From assembly GCA_937988865.1 (NCBI GenBank), contig CALKHV010000174.1:1-33382 (forward strand): DNA of 33,382 nt, in the 5' to 3' direction. Under the pieces are notes generated by a model. That model searched no databases. It was not told the origin of the DNA and saw nothing but the letters and a program-made list of their open reading frames with translations. Below, one piece after another: positions 24,161 through 30,377 of the stretch. This DNA comes from an uncultured Propionibacteriaceae bacterium (GTDB lineage: Bacteria; Actinomycetota; Actinomycetes; Propionibacteriales; Propionibacteriaceae). Made by a program: the position numbers and the translations under genes. Every line of letters begins with the position of its first letter. Position 1 is the stretch's first letter.

Positions 24161-25792
24161 CTACTTCAGCGAGGCCGCCGCAGTGGCCGCAAGCCCCCAC
24201 CCGTTGAGACGGGGGACGTAGAGACGCACGGCGTCAGCGCCCTTGGTCGGGGTCACAGTGAAGGTCGCAGTACCCTTCGGCTGCGCTCCGGCAGCTGTCC
24301 CCGTCGAGGTATGGAGGGTCGCGCCGGTGACCCAGGCGCCGTTCACCCGATACTGGATCGAGACAGGGACATCGCCCACGAATTGGCCGTCCCAACCCTC
24401 ACGCACATTTGCCACGATTCGCCCGCCCAGTCGCCAGTTGGCCGAGTAGGTGGCACGGACTGTCCGTGGCCGCAGGCCGCGGGTCCAGGCCATCAGGGCC
24501 GTGTGGTAGCCGCCATCGTTCCAGTCGGTGTAGCGACCGCTCATCCAGACCGCGTCGACCGGTGTGGACGCCCCCCAGGGCGTGGTCACAATGCGCTGGC
24601 GTTGCGCGGAACTGGTGGCTGCAGAGAGCTTCGCACGTTGCCAGGTCGTTCCCAGGTCGGCGGTCTCGAAGTGGTAGACGGTGTCTCCAGCCGTGACGAA
24701 GACGATGTCCGGATTCGAATGGGACAGCGCCACGCCGGTCACGGATGCCGAGGTTGTCAGGGGCGTCGATGAAGCCCAATTGCCATCGGTGATGGAATAC
24801 CGATTGACGTAGCGCACCTTCGTGTCGGTCTCCGAGAAGTTCGCGATGACTGGCCCGGTCGGGCTCATGGCAACGTCGAACACCCGGCTCTTGCCTTTCG
24901 GCCCGGTGCCGTCGTGAACGAGCGTCCCCGCGCGCACGGCGATGGGCCGTGCCGCTGTCGTGGTCGTCCCCCGCACCTGGGTGGTGGTCCGGATCATCGT
25001 GCCGTCACTCCGGTAGAAGGCCCCTTTGCGGTAGTACATGTGGTACAGCGAGTTGGTGGGGGTAAGGACGACGTGACCCTCATCCATCGCGAAATGGATG
25101 GTGTCGATGCCATTGCTGACGAAGCGGGCATAAGGGTGGTTGGGGGTGTTGGGGAAGCTGTTCCCCATCACTTGGTAGCCCTTCGTCCAGCGGACGAGGT
25201 CGGCGCTCGACGTCATCCAGTAGGTGAAATCCTTGGCGCGGGTGATCAGGTAGTACTTGTACGTGGTCTCTCCGGGCAGGTAGAGCGCGTGGGTGTAGGT
25301 GGGGCGCATGGTTTCCATGCCGGAGCCCACCAAGGTCAGCCGTGGTCCGAAACTGCTGGTGTCGTCCGGCTTCGTCGACACGCGGTAATACAGCGGGCTC
25401 GTCTGATGGCCCGAATAGAACGCGGCAATGCGTCCATCTGCGAGTTGGAGCAGCGATGGCGCGGCGTGGTCATCAGCCAGGAGGTTCGTCTGCAGAACGG
25501 TGTTCTTGATGTCTCCGTACACGTGACTCACACGCGTCACCTGGACGGTGCCCACCGAGTTGACGCTGGCGATATAGGTCGCAGCCTTTGTCGAAAGGAC
25601 CGTGGGTGCCGTGTACTGCGTCCATGCACCGTCACTGATGAGGTAGGAGAGTTGTCCGGGTACGGGAATGTCCGGGTCGTCAATCGCCGAAGCCGGTGAG
25701 GACGACGTGGGGAGGAACAGGCCCATCAGCACCGCGAACAAGGTAATGGCAGCCGTGACGAGAGGACGTCGGGGCGGCGAGGAATTGATCAC
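24161..25792 (-). CDS. Secreted BNR_4-type beta-propeller protein
   Basis: A 543-residue exported protein. A signal peptide ends in SPASA (about residue 36). The region around 65-140, with TYIASVNSVG, a DDHAAPSLLQLADGRIAAFYSGH stretch read in two parts, and later YYRVSTKPDD, matches the BNR_4 beta-propeller family, which includes PL24-like ulvan lyases. The propeller runs to about residue 425, and a C-terminal beta-sandwich-like domain of about 110 residues follows. A polysaccharide lyase or glycan-binding role is inferred, not shown. The GTG start has TAACGT with 6 nt spacing. Hexamer density (4 in 1.6 kb) and GC look lower than in the neighbours, suggesting recent transfer. Confidence 0.75.
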   Translation of the reverse strand: MINSSPPRRPLVTAAITLFAVLMGLFLPTSSSPASAIDDPDIPVPGQLSYLISDGAWTQYTAPTVLSTKAATYIASVNSVGTVQVTRVSHVYGDIKNTVLQTNLLADDHAAPSLLQLADGRIAAFYSGHQTSPLYYRVSTKPDDTSSFGPRLTLVGSGMETMRPTYTHALYLPGETTYKYYLITRAKDFTYWMTSSADLVRWTKGYQVMGNSFPNTPNHPYARFVSNGIDTIHFAMDEGHVVLTPTNSLYHMYYRKGAFYRSDGTMIRTTTQVRGTTTTAARPIAVRAGTLVHDGTGPKGKSRVFDVAMSPTGPVIANFSETDTKVRYVNRYSITDGNWASSTPLTTSASVTGVALSHSNPDIVFVTAGDTVYHFETADLGTTWQRAKLSAATSSAQRQRIVTTPWGASTPVDAVWMSGRYTDWNDGGYHTALMAWTRGLRPRTVRATYSANWRLGGRIVANVREGWDGQFVGDVPVSIQYRVNGAWVTGATLHTSTGTAAGAQPKGTATFTVTPTKGADAVRLYVPRLNGWGLAATAAASLK

Positions 25793-25903
25793 TTTCCCAC
25801 GTTAACAGCCGATCATGACGCCCCCGCACCGGGTGACCGGGGAGAGCTCTGGTGAGCAGGGCCGAGGGGGCGTCCGGTCGGTCGTGTGGCGTTGGACGCA
25901 CGC

Positions 25904-25934
25904 TTTGCGGCGCGGGCGTGGCAGCCGATACGCT
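25904..25934 (+). promoter_or_regulatory. Promoter of tRNA-Ser(GCU)
   Basis: TTTGCG (25904-25909) and TACGCT (25929-25934) separated by 19 nt, ending 14 nt before the mature tRNA 5' end. Confidence 0.45.
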
Positions 25935-25948
25935 GTGTGGGCACCATT

Positions 25949-26042
25949 GGAGGTGTCGCCTAGCCCGGTCTATGGCGCCCGCCTGCTAAGCGGGTTTGGG
26001 GCTTCAACCCCATCGCGAGTTCAAATCTCGCCACCTCCGCCA
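25949..26042 (+). tRNA. tRNA-Ser(GCU)
   Basis: A 94-nt class II tRNA. GGAGGTG (25949-25955) pairs with CACCTCC (26032-26038), followed by discriminator G and an encoded CCA. Anticodon loop CTGCTAA gives GCU, reading AGC and AGU. A long variable arm is present and the T loop is AGTTCAAATCT. Confidence 0.97.
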
Positions 26043-26087
26043 CACCACGAGCCCCTCTCGCCATGCTGCGAGGGGGGCTCTGTGGTG
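26043..26087 (+). terminator. Terminator of tRNA-Ser(GCU)
   Basis: A long hairpin beginning right after the tRNA CCA. GAGCCCCTCTCGC (26049-26061) pairs with GCGAGGGGGGCTC (26068-26080) with one wobble, extended by CACCAC/GTGGTG with a one-base bulge. Confidence 0.8.
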
Positions 26088-26106
26088 TTCACGGCCGGCC
26101 CCGGAC

Positions 26107-26149
26107 GCGGAAGTGGGGCGTCCCCTCATCCGGGACGCCCCACTTCCGC
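26107..26149. terminator. Terminator of pckG with inverted GGACGC pair
   Basis: A perfect 18-bp stem, arms 26107-26124 and 26132-26149, with a 7-nt loop, 6 bp beyond the pckG stop. The arms carry GCGTCC and GGACGC respectively. Confidence 0.85.
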
Positions 26150-26155
26150 TGCTCG

Positions 26156-27994
26156 TCAGACCTTGGCGACGGCCTTGAGCCGGTCGAGTTCCTCGCCCAA
26201 CTGCCGGGGGAGCTTCTCGCCGAAGCTCTCCAGCCAGCGCTCGAGGCGCGGCAACTCGTCCTCCCACTCGGCGGGCACGTAGCGGACGACCTCTTCGAGG
26301 ATGGCCGGATCAAGGTCCAGGCCCTCGGTGTCGAGGTCCTCGACGTTGGGGATGAAGCCCAGCGGGGTCTCGACCGCGCCGACCTTGCCCTCGAGGCGCT
26401 CGATGACCCACTTGAGGACGCGGCTGTTCTCGCCGAACCCGGGCCACAGGAAGTCGCCCTCGGCGTTGCGGCGGAACCAGTTGACGTAGAAGATCTTCGG
26501 CAGCTTGTCCTCGTCGCGTCCATCGGTCACGTCGTACCAGTGCTGCAGGTAGTCGGCGGCGTGGTAGCCGATGAACGGCAGCATGGCCATCGGATCGCGG
26601 CGCAGGACGCCGACGGCGCCGGTCGCGGCAGCGGTGGTCTCCGACGAGCAGGTCGCACCCATGAACACTCCGTGTTCCCAGTCGCGGGCCTGGGTGACGA
26701 GCGGGACGGTGTTCTCGCGGCGTCCGCCGAAGAGGATCGCGTCGATCGGCACGCCGTTCGGGCTGTTGAAGTCGTCCGACAGGATCGGGCACTGCGCGAT
26801 CGGGGTGCAGAAGCGGCTGTTCGGGTGCGCGGCCTTCTCGTCGGGACGCCCGCCCTCGGGGCCGGCTTCCGGCGTCCACGAACGGCCGAGCCAGTCGGTG
26901 AGGTGCGCGGGCTTCTCCTTGGTCATGCCCTCCCACCACACGTCGCCGTCGTCGGTGAGCGCCACGTTCGTGAAGATGTTGTTGCCGCCCTCGATGGTGC
27001 GCATGGCGTTGGGGTTCGTGCTCATGCCCGTGCCCGGCGCCACGCCGAAGAACCCGTTCTCGGGGTTCGTGGCGTACAGGCGTCCGTCGTCGCCGAAGCG
27101 CATCCAGGCGATGTCGTCGCCCAGGGTCTCGACCTTCCAGCCCTTGATGGTGGGCTCGAGCATGGCCAGGTTGGTCTTGCCGCAGGCGCTGGGGAACGCG
27201 GCTGTGACGTGGTAGCTCTTGCCCTCGGGGCTGGTGAGCTTCAGGATCAGCATGTGCTCGGCGAGCCAGCCCTCGTCACGTGCCATGACCGAGGCGATGC
27301 GCAGCGCGTAGCACTTCTTGCCCAGCAGCGAGTTGCCGCCGTAACCGGAGCCGTAGCTCCAGATGGCGCGCTCTTCGGGGAAGTGGACGATGTACTTGGT
27401 CTCGCTGCAGGGCCACGGCACGTCATGGACGCCCGGCTTCAGCGGCATGCCGACCGAGTGCAGGCAGGGGACGTACGGGGCGTCCCGCTTGATCATCTCG
27501 TCCAGGGCTGCGGCGCCCATGCGGGTCATGATCTTCATGCTCAGCACGACGTAGGCGGAGTCGGAGAGCTCGATGCCGAACTTGGGGTCCTCAGCGTCGA
27601 GGGGGCCCATGCAGAACGGGATCACGTACATCGTGCGTCCCTCCATGCACCCGTCGTACAGCGGACGCAGGATGTGCTTCATCTGCTCCGGGTCCATCCA
27701 GTTGTTCGTGGGGCCGGCGTCCACCTCGTCGACCGAGCAGATGAACGTCGAGTCCTCGACCCGGGCGACATCGCTGGGGTCGGTGCGGGCGTAGACCGAG
27801 TTGGGCTGCTTGGTCTCGTCCAGCTTGATGAGCGTCCCGGACGCGACGAGTTCGTCGACCAGGGCGTCCCACTCGGCGTCGGAGCCATCGCAGTAGTGGA
27901 TGGACTTCGGCTTGGTCAGGGCGGCGACTTCTTCGACCCAGGCGACGATGCCGGGGTGGTTGGGGATGTTGCCTGCAACGGGGATGGTGGACAT
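26156..27994 (-). CDS. pckG: Phosphoenolpyruvate carboxykinase (GTP)
   Basis: A 612-residue cytosolic enzyme interconverting oxaloacetate + GTP and PEP + CO2 + GDP, a gluconeogenic or anaplerotic step. The nucleotide loop is F267-P-S-A-C271-G-K273-T-N with the GTP-type reactive Cys; the metal-binding stretch is GDDIAW (292-297), and the ENGFFGVAPGT loop follows. Length is standard. ATG 27994 has AGGAG with 9 nt spacing, so the mRNA has a leader, and a tandem 10-bp repeat sits just ahead of it. A strong terminator follows the gene. It stands alone in its operon. Confidence 0.97.
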   Translation of the reverse strand: MSTIPVAGNIPNHPGIVAWVEEVAALTKPKSIHYCDGSDAEWDALVDELVASGTLIKLDETKQPNSVYARTDPSDVARVEDSTFICSVDEVDAGPTNNWMDPEQMKHILRPLYDGCMEGRTMYVIPFCMGPLDAEDPKFGIELSDSAYVVLSMKIMTRMGAAALDEMIKRDAPYVPCLHSVGMPLKPGVHDVPWPCSETKYIVHFPEERAIWSYGSGYGGNSLLGKKCYALRIASVMARDEGWLAEHMLILKLTSPEGKSYHVTAAFPSACGKTNLAMLEPTIKGWKVETLGDDIAWMRFGDDGRLYATNPENGFFGVAPGTGMSTNPNAMRTIEGGNNIFTNVALTDDGDVWWEGMTKEKPAHLTDWLGRSWTPEAGPEGGRPDEKAAHPNSRFCTPIAQCPILSDDFNSPNGVPIDAILFGGRRENTVPLVTQARDWEHGVFMGATCSSETTAAATGAVGVLRRDPMAMLPFIGYHAADYLQHWYDVTDGRDEDKLPKIFYVNWFRRNAEGDFLWPGFGENSRVLKWVIERLEGKVGAVETPLGFIPNVEDLDTEGLDLDPAILEEVVRYVPAEWEDELPRLERWLESFGEKLPRQLGEELDRLKAVAKV

Positions 27995-28008
27995 GTGTGA
28001 TGGCTCCT

Positions 28009-28028
28009 GTACGTCGGTGTACGTGGGA
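28009..28028. repeat. Tandem 10-bp repeat in the pckG leader
   Basis: TGTACGTCGG (28009-28018) and TGTACGTGGG (28019-28028) are adjacent copies with one helical turn between them, immediately upstream of the pckG ribosome binding site. An additional GTGGGA/TCCCAC inverted pair overlaps the second copy. It could be an operator or RNA element; no known family was recognised. Confidence 0.5.
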
Positions 28029-28126
28029 TGGACTCAACGTCCCACTCCATGGCGTCCAGCCTGCCCCCAAAGGGGCTGGAGTGTTGCTGATTCACATCTT
28101 GTGCTCAGTGCGCGGCATCGATCCAA

Positions 28127-28157
28127 TTGGACCGGGACGCTCGGTGCAGGGTAGAGT
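28127..28157 (+). promoter_or_regulatory. Promoter of tRNA-Arg(ACG)
   Basis: TTGGAC (28127-28132) and TAGAGT (28152-28157) with a 19-nt spacer, 21 nt ahead of the mature tRNA. It lies in the 184-bp gap shared with the divergent pckG leader. Confidence 0.5.
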
Positions 28158-28178
28158 CACTGACTGCCCACACGGCAC

Positions 28179-28251
28179 GCGCTCGTGGCTCAATGGATAG
28201 AGCATCTGACTACGGATCAGAAGGTTGGGGGTTCGAGTCCCTCCGAGCGCG
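28179..28251 (+). tRNA. tRNA-Arg(ACG)
   Basis: A 73-nt tRNA: GCGCTCG (28179-28185) pairs with CGAGCGC (28244-28250), discriminator G. Anticodon loop CTACGGA gives ACG, whose A34 is normally edited to inosine by TadA to read CGU, CGC and CGA. CCA is not encoded (CTC follows), unlike the two serine tRNAs here. Confidence 0.96.
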
Positions 28252-28258
28252 CTCATGA

Positions 28259-28295
28259 CAGGCCCCGATCGGTCACCACGACTGATCGGGGCCTG
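28259..28295 (+). terminator. Terminator of tRNA-Arg(ACG)
   Basis: A 15-bp hairpin, arms 28259-28273 and 28281-28295 with one G-T type mismatch and a 7-nt loop, starting 8 nt after the tRNA. A T run is lacking. Confidence 0.7.
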
Positions 28296-28402
28296 TGTCG
28301 TGTCTCGACGCGACACGCGACGGTGGCGTGTCGGATGCGCCGAAATAGTGCGGGTGAACAGTCCAGATAGTGGTCGATGAAACGTTCAAAAACGCGCCAA
28401 GA

Positions 28403-28457
28403 GGCCTATGTGAAGAAGTTCACACAGGCCGGATGATAGCGGGTGAGATTCCTCACA
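28403..28457. promoter_or_regulatory. Two CRP/GlxR-like palindromes or a terminator hairpin
   Basis: TGTGA-N6-TCACA at 28409-28424 matches the CRP/GlxR consensus exactly, and GGTGA-N6-TCACA at 28442-28457 matches at all but one position; the two are 33 bp apart. The first is also the tip of a 12-bp hairpin (28403-28414 with 28419-28430, one mismatch) just beyond the leftward-reading gene ending at 28480, so it may simply end transcription. The rest of 28296-28402 shows nothing I can name. Confidence 0.4.
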
Positions 28458-28479
28458 CGAGAGGGGGGTGGGGGTTGAC

Positions 28480-29577
28480 TCAGCGCCCCGGTTGAGGGCG
28501 CGGATCTCCCCGGCGCGCGGCCAGGACGGTTTCGGCGTGCTCGCGTCCACCCCGCTCCAGGCCCGCCACCTCGGACGTCCCGTGCCAGAACAGGCGTCCT
28601 CGACGCCACACCCTGACCTCCATCGACCCGTCGAGGTGCTCGATTGCCCCGGGGGTGTTGCGTCCCTCTCCGACCAGCGGCACGGGGAGCACGAACCCGC
28701 GCGACTCCGGCGCGTGGCCGTCGATGCGGACGCGCCACTGGGGATTGTCGCCGGTCAGGAGCCAGCGTCCGGGGGTGATGGACGCACGGACGGGCGACGT
28801 GCCCGGATTCCCGAGACGGATCAGGCTGCCGTCGGGGGCGCGGACCACGACGGCGGTCACGTGCGTCGACACCTGGCGTCCGAGGACGCGGGGACCGACC
28901 GTGACGTCGCCGCCCGCGAAGGCCACGCACGCGTCCGGCTCGGTGAAGCCCTGCGCCTGGCCCCACCACCAGGCGTCCGGGAACCCGGCCGCCCCCCAGT
29001 TCTTCTCGCCGTAGACCTGGGCGTCGCTGAAGGTGATGACGCGCTCGCCGAGGCGCAGCGTCCCGGACGCGCGTCCGCCGAGCAACCACGGGTGCCAGTA
29101 CTGGTTGAGGCCGGGGATCATCTGGAAGGCGCTCGATCCACCCAGCCGGGCACGTGGCCAGCGCTGCAGGTCGGTGAAGGTCGCCGACAGGGACGCGCCG
29201 TCCAGCGTGACCTCGAGGTGGTCTGCCGCGCCCTCGAACACGTCGGGGACGCGCGCGCCCAACGCGTCCGGGTCTGCCGTGCAGCCGTCCGGGGCCGAGG
29301 TGACGAGGACGCCGTCGGGCGTCGTCGCCAGTCCGACCGTCGCCCACGGCCGAGTGCGTGTGGTGGTGTTGCCGCTCGGGGTGGTGTTGCGGCCAGGGGT
29401 GTTGATCCCACACAGCGCGATGATGACGCGACCGGACGCCCGGTCGGTGATCCGCCAGAAGTACCCCTCCATGGCGACCCCGTGGGCGCGCTCGGGGTCA
29501 CCCCACGCGCCGTCGGCCCCGGACGCCCGGTACGCGTCCTGGACGCCTGTTGCCAGCCTGATGAGCGGAGATGCCAT
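28480..29577 (-). CDS. Tocopherol cyclase-family protein
   Basis: A 365-residue protein of the family that includes plant and cyanobacterial tocopherol cyclase (VTE1). Characteristic segments are GYFWRI (38-43), an IPGLNQYWHPW stretch (154-164), and YGEKNWG followed by FPDAWWWGQAQGF (189-211). No signal peptide or membrane helix is evident. Actinobacteria are not known for making tocopherol and no tocopherol genes are nearby, so the substrate is unknown; a prenylquinol or lipid is a guess. TAGGGT (29584-29589) with 6 nt to ATG sets a leaderless start. It is divergent from the glycerophosphodiesterase gene. Confidence 0.8.
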   Translation of the reverse strand: MASPLIRLATGVQDAYRASGADGAWGDPERAHGVAMEGYFWRITDRASGRVIIALCGINTPGRNTTPSGNTTTRTRPWATVGLATTPDGVLVTSAPDGCTADPDALGARVPDVFEGAADHLEVTLDGASLSATFTDLQRWPRARLGGSSAFQMIPGLNQYWHPWLLGGRASGTLRLGERVITFSDAQVYGEKNWGAAGFPDAWWWGQAQGFTEPDACVAFAGGDVTVGPRVLGRQVSTHVTAVVVRAPDGSLIRLGNPGTSPVRASITPGRWLLTGDNPQWRVRIDGHAPESRGFVLPVPLVGEGRNTPGAIEHLDGSMEVRVWRRGRLFWHGTSEVAGLERGGREHAETVLAARRGDPRPQPGR

Positions 29578-29583
29578 TGGGCC

Positions 29584-29589
29584 ACCCTA
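29584..29589 (-). promoter_or_regulatory. Leaderless -10 box of the tocopherol cyclase-family gene
   Basis: TAGGGT on the minus strand with a 6-nt gap to ATG at 29577. Confidence 0.55.
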
Positions 29590-29640
29590 CGACCATGCGC
29601 GCGGCGGCTAGCGTGGTGGCAACGAGGAAGGACGTTCGCG

Positions 29641-30360
29641 ATGACTGCTGTGTGGGCCCACCGTGGGGCGGGCAAGGGTGCGCCGGAGAACACGCTGGAG
29701 GCCTTCGACCTGGCCCGGACGCTGGGAGCCGACGGGGTCGAACTCGACGTCCAGCGGACGTCCGACGGTCGACTCGTGGTCATCCACGACGAGACGATCG
29801 ACCGCACCTCGACGGGACGAGGCCTTGTCGGGACCCAAACGCTGGCCGAGCTGCGGGCCTTCAGCTTCGACGACGGACGCGAGGGTTTCGGCCACGTGGT
29901 GCTCCCCGAACTCGCGGACGTGTTCGACCTGCTGCGCGACACCGGGATGACGATCAACGTCGAACTCAAGGACGGCGAGGTGCCCTACCCGGGCATGGGC
30001 GCCCAGGTCGACGCCCTCGTCGAGTCGTTCGGACTGGTCGACCGGGTCGTCTACTCGAGCTTCAACCACTACACGCTGCGCGAACTGAGGGACGCGGGGA
30101 CCCGCGTCCGCCTCGGTCTTCTCCTCGCCGAGGCGTTGGTCGAGCCGTGGGAGTACGCGAAGGGGTTCGGCGCCGCAGCCATCCACCCGTACTGGCCAAC
30201 GGTGCTGATGCCGGGCTACGTGGAGTCGTCCCACGATGCCGGGGTCCCCGTGCACGCCTGGACCGTCGACGGCGAGCATGCCCTGCACGCGCTCGTCAGG
30301 CTGGGCGTGGACGCGGTCATCACCAACGACCCGGAGCTCGCCCTCCGCGTGCGTGGGTGA
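29641..30360 (+). CDS. Glycerophosphodiester phosphodiesterase
   Basis: A 239-residue TIM-barrel GDPD enzyme that splits glycerophosphodiesters into glycerol-3-phosphate and an alcohol. The catalytic set is visible: H7-R8-G in WAHRG, E34-L-D36 for metal, the second catalytic His H49 in VIHDET, and E-L-K in the NVELKDG strand. There is no signal peptide, so it is likely cytosolic. ATG 29641 follows a GAGGAAGG ribosome binding site 10 nt away and a TAGCGT -10 further up. It ends 17 bp from the convergent S9 peptidase gene. Confidence 0.92.
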   Translation: MTAVWAHRGAGKGAPENTLEAFDLARTLGADGVELDVQRTSDGRLVVIHDETIDRTSTGRGLVGTQTLAELRAFSFDDGREGFGHVVLPELADVFDLLRDTGMTINVELKDGEVPYPGMGAQVDALVESFGLVDRVVYSSFNHYTLRELRDAGTRVRLGLLLAEALVEPWEYAKGFGAAAIHPYWPTVLMPGYVESSHDAGVPVHAWTVDGEHALHALVRLGVDAVITNDPELALRVRG

Positions 30361-30377
30361 TGACCGCGTCCAGAGCC

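Noticed and set aside
21784..26042. A genomic island bounded by the two serine tRNA genes
   Set aside because: No integrase, transposase or direct att-like repeat is present, and the tRNA 3' ends differ. Only the BNR_4 gene looks atypical, not the whole segment.
26063..28000. A 645-codon plus-strand frame opposite pckG
   Set aside because: It is antisense to a full-length, motif-complete PEP carboxykinase and begins inside a terminator hairpin.
28468..29640. A long N-terminal extension of the glycerophosphodiesterase frame
   Set aside because: It runs antisense through the tocopherol cyclase-family gene. The GDPD fold begins at ATG 29641, which has its own ribosome binding site.
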